Of a stretch of 64,000 nucleotides of DNA, positions 44,153 to 52,609 are shown in pieces. Both the position numbers and the translations under genes were made by a program. The notes beneath the pieces are model-generated. The model had not been told where the DNA came from, did no database searches, and worked only from the letters and a program-made list of their open reading frames with translations. Where the stretch lies: NCBI RefSeq assembly GCF_050467285.1, contig NZ_JBCMUN010000007.1, positions 610,346 through 674,345 on the forward strand, read 5' to 3'. The DNA comes from Paenibacillus_E oryzisoli_A (GTDB taxonomy: Bacteria > Bacillota > Bacilli > Paenibacillales > NBRC-103111). The first letter of the stretch is position 1, and every line of letters starts with the position of its first letter.

Positions 44153-44299
44153 GCGCCCGCCCTATCGGATCAAGTTCGGAGCGGATGGCTACGGTCCGCA
44201 TCTAAAAAATGTCGATCGTTGGCAGTTTGGCGACAACCTGAAAAAAGAGCGGCGCTGCCAGCAGTTTATTCTGCATTTGAGGGAACCAGCTTTTTCTGT

Positions 44300-44513
44300 A
44301 GCTGGTCGCTACCAGCTGCATCGGATAGCCAATGGTTCCATGACTTAAATGGACCGAATCGCGCGCAGCCTCTTAAATAGGACATGTACCACTGCCTATT
44401 ATCACGGATTACCACGATATTAGCGATTATTTGCAGAATAGCCAATGGAATCATTGACTATTCTGGGTGTACCCGCCGCATTCATAGAATTAGCCAATGA
44501 AACCATTGGCTAA
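44300..44513. repeat. Palindromic repeats of the TAGCCAATG…CATTGGCTA family
   Basis: A perfect palindrome TTAGCCAATG-AAAC-CATTGGCTAA lies at 44490-44513, a 12-of-13 palindrome at 44435-44464 (AGAATAGCCAATG/CATTGACTATTCT) and a half copy at 44326-44340. A separate perfect stem AGCTGGT/ACCAGCT is at 44300-44317. The stretch 44153-44782 shows no convincing gene; pyrimidine-rich sequence fills 44520-44760. Confidence 0.65.
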
Positions 44514-44782
44514 CCCCCCGCTCTGCCGGCCAGCTATCCCCCTAAGCGCAAACGAGCTAAGCTGATCACACTATTTCGCTTGTCCCAAATTCCCCCAAAT
44601 AGCATCGGTTTTGACGATCCATACCACGCTTATTACTCCCCCCTAGCTACTCCCCTTCCCTGCCACTTTATCCCGCCCCACCTCAACCATCCCTCCCTTC
44701 CCCTTCCCCTTCTCCTGCGAACCCAGTCGCTCTCCGCGCCTCTCCTGCATACACATAACATAGAGAGGAGCGTCGATACCGC

Positions 44783-45103
44783 ATGGTTCACCAAAAGCAA
44801 AGCGAAAAGCACAAACAAGTTTACCCCACCGCTCGCGGCATCCGCAGAGCGTGCAGCAAGGAGTTGTACCGTACAGCCAAGCGGCTCAAAGTGTACCTGA
44901 CGCCGGAGCAAATTGGGCAGGCGGAGAAGCTGTACACGACCAAAGTCATGCTGAGCCTCCCCTTCATCGTCGAGAACGGCAGCAATCGCAAGTTGCTCTC
45001 CGACTGGTTCGACGAGAACGTCGGCCCGGAGATTGCGCCGATCTGGCAGGTCGAGCTCGCCGACCTGAACCACGCGTTCCGCGATGCCTTCGGCGGCATG
45101 TAA
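44783..45103 (+). CDS. Small hypothetical helical protein
   Basis: 106 aa, basic at the N-terminus (Lys/Arg-rich residues 1-35), mostly helical, no membrane helix or signal. A segment LYRTAKRLKVYLTPEQIGQAEKLY recalls short DNA- or RNA-binding helices but no family is recognised. GAGAGGAG lies 13 bases before the ATG. Codon use and the terminator at 45167-45216 support a real gene. Confidence 0.6.
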   Translation: MVHQKQSEKHKQVYPTARGIRRACSKELYRTAKRLKVYLTPEQIGQAEKLYTTKVMLSLPFIVENGSNRKLLSDWFDENVGPEIAPIWQVELADLNHAFRDAFGGM

Positions 45104-45166
45104 GCGGATCGCCACTGGCGGCAGCGTCGGCACACTGCTCCGCAGCTCTGGCCCCGACGCCAACAC

Positions 45167-45216
45167 AAAAAGAAGGCCGCAGCCCCCACGCACAAGCAGG
45201 GCCGCAGCCTTCTTTA
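45167..45216. terminator. Bidirectional terminator between convergent genes
   Basis: AAGAAGGC and GCCTTCTT form a stem flanked by A-runs on one side and T-runs on the other, between the small hypothetical gene and the GH4 gene. Confidence 0.75.
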
Positions 45217-45223
45217 ATTATTT

Positions 45224-46522
45224 TTATCGGAATTCAGGAAGCCAGGAGCCGTGTGCCTCGATCAGATCGTCGCACATCGCCACAATATCGTCCATCGACA
45301 GCTCCGCCGACGTATGAGGATCGAGCAGCGCCGCATGATAGATGTGCTCGCGCTTGCGCGTCATCGCCGCTTCGATCGTCAGCAGCTGCGTGTTGATGTT
45401 CGTGCGGTTGAGCGCCGCCAGCTGCGGCGGCAGATCGCCGACATACGTAGGCGTGACACCGTTACGGTCGACCAGACAAGGCACCTCGACGCAAGCCTCG
45501 CGAGGCAGGTTCGTGATCAGGCCCGTGTTCATGACGTTGCCGCCGATTTTAAACGGATTGTTCGTCTCGATCGCTTCAAAAATATACGAAGCATACTCAT
45601 GCGAGCGCTCGTGCGTCAGGGTGGCATCGTTCACGAGTTCTTCGCGCATGGACTTCCAGCGCTCGATTTGATTGATGCAGCGGCGCGGATACTCGTCAAG
45701 CGGAATGTTGAAGCGGTCGACCAGTTCCGGGTAGCTCCGCTTGATGAAATACGGATGGTATTCCGCATTGTGCTCGGAAGACTCCGTCACGTAGTAGCCA
45801 AACTTCAGCATAAGCTCGAAGCGCACCATGTCGTCGTGCTTCTCTTTTTGCTTTTCCGCAGCCCGTTTCTTGATTTCCGGATACAGGTCGACGCCGTCCT
45901 TCGACACTTCGAGCAGCCACGCCATGTGGTTGATGCCCGCGATTCGCGCCTTGATGCCCTTGTCTTCGATGCCGAGGCTCTCGAACAGACGCGGCACGCA
46001 CACCTGTACGCTGTGGCACAGACCGACCGTCTGCACGCCACCGTACGTGTTCATCACGTTCGTCAGCACGGCCATCGGGTTCGTGTAGTTCAGGAACAAC
46101 GCATCCGGACACACCTCGCGAATATCCGCAGCAAAGTCGAGCATGACCGGAATCGTTCTCAAGTTGCGGAAAATGCCGCCAATTCCGATTGTATCGGCGA
46201 TCGTTTGACGCAGACCGTATTTTTTCGGAATCTCAAAATCCGTAATCGTACATGGATCATAGCCACCTACTTGAATGGCGTTGACAACATATTTCGCACC
46301 ACGCAGCGCTTCTTTGCGGTCCTTGTACATTTGGATGTCGCAGGTGCTGCCGCTCGTCTTTTTCAGGTTGTTCAGCATGTTGGCCGAGTCCTGCAGACGC
46401 ACGTGGTCAATATCGAAGAGAGCGATCTCAAATCCTTGCAGCGCGGGCGTTTGCAAGCAATCACCGAGCACGTTTTTCGCAAAAACGGTACTGCCTGCGC
46501 CTAGAAACGTAATTTTTGACAT
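45224..46522 (-). CDS. melA: GH4 alpha-galactosidase (MelA-like, NAD- and Mn-dependent)
   Basis: Cytoplasmic family 4 glycosidase, 432 aa, which cleaves by an NAD-dependent oxidation-elimination route. The N-terminal nucleotide fold begins at once (ITFLGAGSTVFAKN, residues 4-17). NYTNPMA (145-151), CHSVQ (169-173) and GINHMAW (196-202) are family motifs; Cys169 and His199 are the expected Mn ligands, and the CHSV form is typical of alpha-galactosidases. The frame is open to 46621 but the ATG at 46522, with GGAG and GGA sites in front, starts the fold. The divergent AraC regulator at 46669 probably controls it. A catabolite-repression site candidate lies in its leader. Confidence 0.93.
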   Translation of the reverse strand: MSKITFLGAGSTVFAKNVLGDCLQTPALQGFEIALFDIDHVRLQDSANMLNNLKKTSGSTCDIQMYKDRKEALRGAKYVVNAIQVGGYDPCTITDFEIPKKYGLRQTIADTIGIGGIFRNLRTIPVMLDFAADIREVCPDALFLNYTNPMAVLTNVMNTYGGVQTVGLCHSVQVCVPRLFESLGIEDKGIKARIAGINHMAWLLEVSKDGVDLYPEIKKRAAEKQKEKHDDMVRFELMLKFGYYVTESSEHNAEYHPYFIKRSYPELVDRFNIPLDEYPRRCINQIERWKSMREELVNDATLTHERSHEYASYIFEAIETNNPFKIGGNVMNTGLITNLPREACVEVPCLVDRNGVTPTYVGDLPPQLAALNRTNINTQLLTIEAAMTRKREHIYHAALLDPHTSAELSMDDIVAMCDDLIEAHGSWLPEFR

Positions 46523-46542
46523 ATCCTTGTTCTCCTCCAATG

Positions 46543-46570
46543 TGTAAGCGTTTTTCTTACTTTTACTATA
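46543..46570 (-). promoter_or_regulatory. Promoter -10 and cre candidate of the GH4 gene
   Basis: TATAGT on the minus strand (46565-46570) is a likely -10 box. TGTAAGCGTTTTTC on the plus strand (46543-46556) matches the cre consensus in most positions and would sit at or just past the start point, so CcpA could block transcription. A good -35 box is not seen, in line with activation by the divergent AraC regulator. Confidence 0.5.
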
Positions 46571-46668
46571 CCTGAACCGCGGCTGATCGCATATGGATTG
46601 AAGGAGCAAGGATATGGACATTTGTAGTTTATTGCAGTACGCTTATTAGAAAAACATTAGAGGTGGCC

Positions 46669-47517
46669 ATGACCCTGTACCATACATATTTTGATATTAG
46701 CCTGAATACCCATCACACCGATTCTGAGTTTTCCATCTTGTTCAGCGGGGAGGGCAAGCCGATTCCCGAGCATAAGCAAGGGCCTGTCGTTCACGATTAC
46801 TATTTGATCCATACCGTGCTCGCCGGCGAAGGTGTGTTTGAGATGCGTGGGCGCACCTACGCGTGTAAAGCGGGAGATACGTTTATCATTTTCCCAGGAG
46901 AGTTATTCACCTATATCGCAGACCGTGACAAGCCGTGGCACTATGCGTGGGTCGGGTTTACCGGTCGTACAGCAGGGGCCTTGCTGGAAAGCATCGGCGC
47001 ATCCGCCCAGCAGGCCGTTATCTCCGGAGCAGCCCCGCGTTCCATTCGGCACTACTACCGGCACATCCGTCGTTCTTTTCAACACTCCGCTTTTCCACAG
47101 CTGGAGGACTTGGAGGCCGAAGGATGGCTGCGCTTGCTTTTACGGGAATTAGGGCGCGCTAATACAAGCCGGATTACCGAACGCGCTGAAGCCGCGACCG
47201 ATATTGAGCGACAAGTCGCGCAGGCGATTCGCTATCTGGAGCTGCAATATACGCAGGCCGTTTCCATTGAGCAGCTCGCACGCAATCTGGGCTACCACCG
47301 GACCTATCTGTGCAAAATGTTCAAGCAATCCACGGGCCTTTCGCCCATGCAGTATTTGTTCAACATTCGGATGGAGCGCGCCAAACAGCTGCTGCAGACG
47401 TCCATGACCATCGATCAGGTAGCCTCCTCCGTCGGCTTCAATGATGCGCTTTTTTTCTCCAAACAGTTTCGTAAATGGAGCGGAAAAGCCCCTTCCGCCT
47501 ACCGGAAGGAGCTCTGA
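46669..47517 (+). CDS. AraC-family regulator with cupin sensor (MsmR/RafR-like)
   Basis: 282 aa. The N-terminal cupin-like AraC arm (about 10-150; the HYAWVGFTG block near residue 85 is typical of sugar-responsive AraC proteins) is followed by two helix-turn-helix motifs in the last 100 residues (SIEQLARNLGYHRTYLCKMFK and QVASSVGFNDALFFSKQFRKW). A GTG two codons earlier is in frame, but the ATG at 46669 has AGAGG five bases upstream. Divergent from the GH4 gene, it probably activates it in response to an alpha-galactoside. Confidence 0.93.
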   Translation: MTLYHTYFDISLNTHHTDSEFSILFSGEGKPIPEHKQGPVVHDYYLIHTVLAGEGVFEMRGRTYACKAGDTFIIFPGELFTYIADRDKPWHYAWVGFTGRTAGALLESIGASAQQAVISGAAPRSIRHYYRHIRRSFQHSAFPQLEDLEAEGWLRLLLRELGRANTSRITERAEAATDIERQVAQAIRYLELQYTQAVSIEQLARNLGYHRTYLCKMFKQSTGLSPMQYLFNIRMERAKQLLQTSMTIDQVASSVGFNDALFFSKQFRKWSGKAPSAYRKEL

Positions 47518-47592
47518 TCGGCCGTGCACCCGGCCCTGTATGACGGACATGTTCAAGAGCTTGCCGTGTGCCGCTTACGAGCTCAGCCTGCG

Positions 47593-48072
47593 CTATGCGT
47601 GCATCACGATGTCCACGAGCTTGCCTTCGGAAGCCTTGGCCAACTCTTCGCCGCGCAAAAAAATTTGCAGCCCCCGGCGCCCGCCGCTGATGCTGACAAG
47701 CTCCATCCCTGTGACTGATTCATGCAGGAAAAAGGGGTATTTCTTCTTCATCCCTAGCGGGGAGACGCCCCCGCGGATATAACCGGTGAGGGACTGAATG
47801 TCCTTGACCGGCACCATCTCTACTTTTTTATTGCCGCTGACGGCAGCCAAACTCTTCAAATTCAACTCATGATCGCCGGGGATGCAGGCGGCTAGAACGC
47901 CGGTTTTGTCCCCTTTTAGAATCAGCGTCTTGAACAGTTGACCGGGTGCCAGCCCGACTTTCTCCGCCACCGTACCGACATCCAATTGATCTTCGTCCCA
48001 TGCATACTCATGCAGTGTGTAGGAAATGCGAAGCCCGTCGAGGATGCGGCAGGCATTGGTTTTGGATGACAT
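47593..48072 (-). CDS. ybaK: YbaK/EbsC-family aminoacyl-tRNA deacylase
   Basis: 159 aa trans-editing enzyme that removes mischarged amino acids, typically Cys from tRNA-Pro. The catalytic Lys is expected in GQLFKTLILKGD near residue 45; AACIPGDHELNLK and the Gly-rich YIRGGVSPLGMKK loop near residue 105 are family marks. A GTG nine bases earlier is in frame, but the ATG at 48072 has GGGAGG eight bases upstream. It is convergent with the AraC gene, 75 bp apart. Confidence 0.93.
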   Translation of the reverse strand: MSSKTNACRILDGLRISYTLHEYAWDEDQLDVGTVAEKVGLAPGQLFKTLILKGDKTGVLAACIPGDHELNLKSLAAVSGNKKVEMVPVKDIQSLTGYIRGGVSPLGMKKKYPFFLHESVTGMELVSISGGRRGLQIFLRGEELAKASEGKLVDIVMHA

Positions 48073-48114
48073 GCCAGTCACCTCCCTAATCGTAAAAAGT
48101 CATAGGCGCTAGAG

Positions 48115-48154
48115 GAAAAAGGCAAGCAACCGGTTCCCCGCTTACTCGCCTTTT
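48115..48154 (-). terminator. Intrinsic terminator of the Dabb-protein gene
   Basis: On the minus strand a stem of about 12 bp (AAAGGCGAGTAA with TTGCTTGCCTTT, G-U pairs included) is followed by TTTTT. Confidence 0.7.
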
Positions 48155-48167
48155 ACTCGAAGCTTAT

Positions 48168-48461
48168 TTAGATTTCAATGTCCACGATCAAGCTATCTTC
48201 ACGGCCAACTTCCCGAATGAACGCAGCGACCGCTTGGTGCTCAGGGTTCGGGCCATACGCTTCCAACGCGGCACGGTCTTCAAAACGCACGGACAATACC
48301 ACCTGATACCCCTTGTTCTTTTCCGAGAAATTAATCCCGGCCTGAATACCGACAACGCCCGTCACATGCGCGCGCAGCGCCTTGTAGCGATCGCACACTT
48401 CTTGCAGCTGCTCCTGCGTCGTCGAAGCTCCGAATTTCACAAGTACAATATGATCGATCAT
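48168..48461 (-). CDS. Dabb-family (stress-responsive alpha/beta barrel) protein
   Basis: 97 aa, the size of a single ferredoxin-like Dabb domain that dimerises into a beta-barrel. The opening MIDHIVLVKFG, the middle GIQAGINFSEKNKGYQVVLSVRFEDRAALEAY (read as separate blocks) and the HQAVAAFIREV segment fit the family. Its role is generally unknown; some members are cyclases or stress proteins. The frame is open to 48707 but AGGG before the ATG at 48461 and the domain start fix the start. Confidence 0.9.
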   Translation of the reverse strand: MIDHIVLVKFGASTTQEQLQEVCDRYKALRAHVTGVVGIQAGINFSEKNKGYQVVLSVRFEDRAALEAYGPNPEHQAVAAFIREVGREDSLIVDIEI

Positions 48462-48639
48462 GCCTGTAACCCTACTTTCCATCTTTCTAAAATAGTGCGA
48501 ACTGTCTATCATCCTACCAGAAAGCGATGCGGATGAAAAGGTTAGGCGCCGCTCTACTAACACCGCCCCCGCTTTATTGAAAAGCCCGCATCGATCGCTT
48601 ATGCTTAAGGAAGAAGCAGAAGAGAGGTCAATCATTCCT

Positions 48640-50784
48640 ATGAAAATACTTGTACTCACCGAAAAACCAAGCGTCGCCAAAGAGATCGCCCGCGTTCTCG
48701 GCTGCACGCAGAAGCAGAAGCATCACTACGAAGGCCCTAAATACGTCGTCACGTGGGCGCTCGGGCACCTCGTCACCCTTGCCGAGCCGGAGGATTACGA
48801 CACGAAGTTTAAAACATGGAACCTGGAAGACCTGCCGATCATTCCGGACCGGATGAAGCTCAAGGTCATGAAAGAGACCTCGCATCAATTCCGCGGGATT
48901 GAGCAGCTTGCCAAACGCGGGGACCTGGCGGAGCTGGTCATCGCGACCGACGCCGGGCGCGAGGGCGAGCTCGTCGCCCGCTGGATTATGGAGCTGATCC
49001 GCTGGAAAAAGCCGTTCAAACGGCTTTGGATCTCGTCGCAGACGGATCAGGCGATCCGCGAGGGCTTCGCGCAGCTGAAGCCCGGCACCGACTACAACCG
49101 GCTGTATCAGGCAGCCGTGTGCCGCTCTGAGGCCGATTGGCTTATCGGCCTCAACGTGACGCGCGCGCTGACCAGCAAGTTCGGCGCGTCGCTCTCCGCA
49201 GGGCGTGTGCAGACGCCCACGCTCGCGATGATGACGGACCGGGAGGCGGAAATCCGCCAGTTCCGGTCCGTGGAGTATTGGCTCATCGAAGCCGATCTGG
49301 GATCGTACCGCGCACAGTGGCGGGACCCCAAAACCGGCGATTCGCGCCTATTCGACCGCGAGCGGGCCGATGCCCTGCAAGCCAAGCTGCAAGATCAGCC
49401 AGGCCGCGTCACCCAGGTCACGCGAACAGAGAAAACGATCCCGCATCCGCTGGCGTACGATCTCACCGAGCTGCAGCGGGATGCCAACAAGAAGTTTGGC
49501 TTCTCGGCGAAGCAAACATCCAACGTCCTGCAGCGCCTCTACGAGCAGTATAAGCTCGTGACGTACCCGCGGACGGACTCCCGCTACTTGACGTCGGACA
49601 TGGTCCCGACGCTGCTCGGCCGCCTCAAAGGGGCGGCAATCGGTCCGTACGCGGCGCTGGCGGCGCCGTTCATTCGCCAGCCGCTCGCGATCACGAAGCG
49701 CATCGTCGATGACAGCAAGGTGAGCGATCACCATGCCATCATCCCGACGGGCGAAGCGATCTCGCTCGCGACGCTCAGCGCCGACGAGCGCCGGCTGTAT
49801 GATCTGATCGTACGCCGCTTCATCGCGTTGTTCCGCAGCCCTTGCAAATACGATGAGACGAAGCTCACCGTGGAGATTGCCGGCGAGAAGCTGTATGCTT
49901 CCGGCACGACCATGAAGGATGCCGGCTGGAAAGACGTCTACGGCACCAGCGATCTTAGCGACCCTGACCAAGAGGACAGCAGTGCCGAGGATGACATCGC
50001 GCAGCAGCTGCCCAAGGTGAGCCAAGGCGACGCCGTAACGGCGCGCAGCGTTCGCCAGCTTACTCGCCAGACGAAGCCGCCAAGCCGCTACACCGAAGCC
50101 TCCCTCCTGTCCCAAATGGAAAAATGGGGACTCGGCACCCCGGCGACGCGGGCGGACATCATCGAGAAGCTCGTCGCTTCCGATACGATCGAGCGCCAAG
50201 GCTCCCTGCTGCGCCCGACCGGCAAAGGCGCGCAGCTCATCGAGCTCGCCTCCGAAGAATTGCGCTCGCCGGAGCTGACGGCCCGCTGGGAGCAGGAGCT
50301 CGAGCGCATCGCCAAAGGCAAAGGCAGCATGGAGCAGTTTCTGAGCGGCATTCGCGCCAAGGCCGGTGAGCTCGTCTCCGAGGTCAAGCGCAGCAACGCC
50401 GCGTATAAGCCGCACAACCTGACCGGCAGCAAGTGCCCGGAATGCGGCGAGTTCCTGCAGGAAGTCAAAGGCAAGCGCGGGCGCTACCTCCACTGCTCCA
50501 GCCGCGAGTGCTCCTATAAGCGGGAAGTGGACGGCCAACTCACGAACCACCGCTGCCCGCAGTGTCATAAAAAGATGGAAATTCACACCGGCAAAGCCGG
50601 GAAATACTTTCAGTGCCGCCCGTGCAACGTTGTCGAGAAAATCGACAAGGATGCCCCTAGCGGCGGCCGCCGTGGCGCTGCCAAAGCGAACCGCCAGTTG
50701 ATCGAGCAATTCTCCGATCAGACGCAGCTTGGCTCCTCGCTGGCCGACAAGCTGATGGCCGCGCTGCAAAAGAAAGAGGAGTAG
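48640..50784 (+). CDS. topB: DNA topoisomerase III
   Basis: Type IA topoisomerase, 714 aa, decatenating single-stranded or gapped DNA. The TOPRIM domain is at the N-terminus (EKPSVAKEIARVLG; DAGREGE near residue 105). The catalytic Tyr is Tyr309 in VTYPRTDSRYL. The C-terminus carries two C4 zinc ribbons (CPECGEFL…CSSREC and CPQCHKKM…CRPC, about residues 595-660). The frame is open to 48577, but the ATG at 48640 opens the TOPRIM fold directly (MKILVLTEKPSVA). A hairpin terminator follows. Confidence 0.97.
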   Translation: MKILVLTEKPSVAKEIARVLGCTQKQKHHYEGPKYVVTWALGHLVTLAEPEDYDTKFKTWNLEDLPIIPDRMKLKVMKETSHQFRGIEQLAKRGDLAELVIATDAGREGELVARWIMELIRWKKPFKRLWISSQTDQAIREGFAQLKPGTDYNRLYQAAVCRSEADWLIGLNVTRALTSKFGASLSAGRVQTPTLAMMTDREAEIRQFRSVEYWLIEADLGSYRAQWRDPKTGDSRLFDRERADALQAKLQDQPGRVTQVTRTEKTIPHPLAYDLTELQRDANKKFGFSAKQTSNVLQRLYEQYKLVTYPRTDSRYLTSDMVPTLLGRLKGAAIGPYAALAAPFIRQPLAITKRIVDDSKVSDHHAIIPTGEAISLATLSADERRLYDLIVRRFIALFRSPCKYDETKLTVEIAGEKLYASGTTMKDAGWKDVYGTSDLSDPDQEDSSAEDDIAQQLPKVSQGDAVTARSVRQLTRQTKPPSRYTEASLLSQMEKWGLGTPATRADIIEKLVASDTIERQGSLLRPTGKGAQLIELASEELRSPELTARWEQELERIAKGKGSMEQFLSGIRAKAGELVSEVKRSNAAYKPHNLTGSKCPECGEFLQEVKGKRGRYLHCSSRECSYKREVDGQLTNHRCPQCHKKMEIHTGKAGKYFQCRPCNVVEKIDKDAPSGGRRGAAKANRQLIEQFSDQTQLGSSLADKLMAALQKKEE

Positions 50785-50811
50785 GCTTATTTGCCCGCTC
50801 CTCATCATACT

Positions 50812-50840
50812 GCCCCCGTTGCCAATGACGGGGGCTATTT
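50812..50840 (+). terminator. Hairpin terminator after topB
   Basis: Perfect eight-bp stem GCCCCCGT/ACGGGGGC with an eight-base loop, followed by a short T-rich TATTT. Confidence 0.65.
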
Positions 50841-50875
50841 CTAGTACACACCTGAGGCTGATACTCCGCGCATGC

Positions 50876-50906
50876 AAAAAAACTCCGCCCCCATCCGGGA
50901 GCAGAG
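50876..50906 (-). terminator. Intrinsic terminator of the 116-aa hypothetical gene
   Basis: Minus strand: stem CTCTGCTCCC/GGGGGCGGAG (two G-U pairs), four-base loop, then seven T, a few bases after the stop codon. Confidence 0.8.
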
Positions 50907-50914
50907 CCTCCAAC

Positions 50915-51265
50915 TCACTGAGCAACCGCCGCGTCCTGCTTCGTCACTCTTCCTTTGACTGCCATTTCCAACTGTTCCACGCTCGTAATGCCCAAATTTA
51001 TTAACGCTTCCCCTGTCTCCATATACACGCTGGACAAAATGTGCATGCTGGACTGAGGAACGAGTGATTTGCGGAATTCGTGAAACACAACGGGGCTGTA
51101 CGCCTTGAGCACGGTCATGAGCTCTACGGTCGGTGGAATAAAGCCGCGAATCTCCGACGATTTCCAGAAGAAATCCCGTACGTACATAATATCGGACCCT
51201 GTTCGATTCAGTTTTCGAATCATCGCAAAAAACTCGTCCACCAGCACTTGCCGATCCGTCTTCAT
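50915..51265 (-). CDS. Hypothetical 116-aa protein
   Basis: Soluble, mostly helical protein with no signal or membrane helix. Segments such as FFAMIRKLNRTGSDIMYV and GEALINLGITSVEQLEMAVKGRV are amphipathic; the latter resembles a helix-hairpin used in protein contacts. AAGGAGG lies eight bases before the ATG and a clear terminator follows, so it is a real single-gene unit. No family is recognised. Confidence 0.75.
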   Translation of the reverse strand: MKTDRQVLVDEFFAMIRKLNRTGSDIMYVRDFFWKSSEIRGFIPPTVELMTVLKAYSPVVFHEFRKSLVPQSSMHILSSVYMETGEALINLGITSVEQLEMAVKGRVTKQDAAVAQ

Positions 51266-51369
51266 GAACCATCCTCCTTACAAGTCCTGATTAATCTGAT
51301 ACTTTTAGCATACCACAATTAGTTCTTTCGATCTACACAAAGCACGCGTTTCCTTCAAATAAAAAACGC

Positions 51370-51403
51370 AAAAAGCCGCCTCAGATCCCGTCTTCAGCAG
51401 CTT
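51370..51403 (-). terminator. Probable terminator of the HAD hydrolase gene
   Basis: Minus strand: AAGCTGCT pairs with AGGCGGCTT (G-U pairs included), then TTT and a later T-run. Weaker than the others in the window. Confidence 0.5.
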
Positions 51404-51412
51404 TATTCACAT

Positions 51413-52057
51413 TTACTTATAGGACAACATGCTCATGAGCGTTCGCTGCAGCTCCTGCGGAGAATGCACCAGATAGTCCGGCCTTCCGCTTAGCAGCAGA
51501 CGCGGCGAATCGTAGCCCCAGGTAACGGCGATGATCGGGACGCCCAGCTTTTTGCACGCTTCGATGTCGCGCAGCTCGTCACCGATGTAGACCATGCGGG
51601 AAGGCGCCGTCCCCCATTCTTTCATGACTTTGCGGATGGCGTGGTGCTTGCCAAAAATCGGTTTGGCCGAGATGACATCTTTGAAAGCGCCGTCCAGCCT
51701 ATGGTTTTTCAGAAACAATCGAATATTGGCCCCCGTATTGGAGGATAAAATGGAGCTGCGCACCCCTTGCGCGGAAAGGCGTGACACGACTTCCTTCATG
51801 CCCGGCACGAGCTGAAGCGCTCGGATGTGATCCTGATACAGCTGTCTCCCGGCGATCAGCAGCTTCGGAATTTGCAGCACCGGCACGCCGAGCCGTTCAA
51901 CGCGCTCCGAGATGGTCAACGACCGAAGCGCGGCAAGATCCTGCTGGCGAATCGGGCGAAAATGATGCTGCACCGCCATCTCATTATAAAGCTTTACCAA
52001 AAGCGCTCTGGAGTCAACAAGCGTGCCGTCAAAATCGAATAGGATATGTTTTACCAT
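51413..52057 (-). CDS. HAD-superfamily phosphatase (PpaX/Gph-like)
   Basis: 214 aa. The nucleophile motif DFDGTLVDS is at residues 8-16, motif II Ser/Thr in SSILSSNTG near residue 100, motif III Lys in the SAKPIFGKHHAIRKV stretch near 130, and motif IV GDELRDIEACK near 160. The helical cap between motif I and II marks the phosphoglycolate/pyrophosphatase group. The start overlaps the upstream small Cys-rich gene by 7 bp, so they are coupled. Specificity is not readable. Confidence 0.93.
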   Translation of the reverse strand: MVKHILFDFDGTLVDSRALLVKLYNEMAVQHHFRPIRQQDLAALRSLTISERVERLGVPVLQIPKLLIAGRQLYQDHIRALQLVPGMKEVVSRLSAQGVRSSILSSNTGANIRLFLKNHRLDGAFKDVISAKPIFGKHHAIRKVMKEWGTAPSRMVYIGDELRDIEACKKLGVPIIAVTWGYDSPRLLLSGRPDYLVHSPQELQRTLMSMLSYK

Positions 52058-52347
52058 CCTGCGCTATATAAGAACAGAGCCGGCCCTTCAGGCGGCACTT
52101 GGCGAACTTGATTTTGCTTGAATTCCTCCGCCGGATCAAGCGCAATATGTGGGTTACTGACCGTGCGCAGGTCCTCCCACACGCACGAAATGCCGCGACT
52201 GAAGCCCATCGCGTCGCCTGCGAACATTTTGCAACCCTGACAAAACGCCTCTCGCTGCTCTGCATCCAGCTTCACAATTTTATTCCGCAGGCAGCAGTAG
52301 ATCTCATTCATCGTGTTGCAGACATTGACATGTGTCACTAGAGCCAT
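52051..52347 (-). CDS. Small cysteine-containing hypothetical protein
   Basis: 98 aa with six Cys (10, 18, 19, 36, 39 and 55), among them a CxxC at 36-39 (FCQGCKMF), which could bind zinc or an Fe-S centre. No signal peptide. AAGGAG lies 12 bases before the ATG. The gene ends inside the HAD gene start, so the pair is co-translated. No family is recognised. Confidence 0.7.
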   Translation of the reverse strand: MALVTHVNVCNTMNEIYCCLRNKIVKLDAEQREAFCQGCKMFAGDAMGFSRGISCVWEDLRTVSNPHIALDPAEEFKQNQVRQVPPEGPALFLYSAGW

Positions 52348-52547
52348 CTCACGATCAACTCCTTAGGGAACAATTTGTGTGTAATAGTAAGTTTATCGCC
52401 CTACTATTAAGTGTATGCCAGATTTTTGTAAGAGGACGAACAAATTTGAATCTACCTTCTTGTATATGCCTTTATTCGCGGAATGGACACTTGCCTTTCC
52501 CAAAATGGGTAGGTAACCAACGTGTGCCAAAAACAGGCAATCGTCAG

Positions 52548-52575
52548 GTGACAAATGCAGTTAATTTGTTACAAT
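52548..52575 (+). promoter_or_regulatory. Sigma-A type promoter of the CcdC/DUF1453-like gene
   Basis: GTGACA (52548-52553), a 16-base spacer and TACAAT (52570-52575) lie 35 bp before the start codon at 52610. The rest of the 52348-52547 gap shows no gene. Confidence 0.65.
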
Positions 52576-52609
52576 AAGGAAATAACTTAGACCATCTGGA
52601 GGCGTCCCC

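Noticed and set aside
44105..44380. Open frames in two phases after the cupredoxin gene
   Set aside because: They run through the cupredoxin terminator, lack a ribosome site and give no protein-like composition.
49348..50925. 525-aa frame opposite topB
   Set aside because: Antisense shadow from GC-rich codon use; topB has all family motifs including zinc ribbons.
50841..51272. 143-aa minus-strand frame overlapping the 116-aa hypothetical gene
   Set aside because: It spans the terminator hairpin and lacks a good ribosome site, while the other frame has AAGGAGG and a clean end before the terminator.
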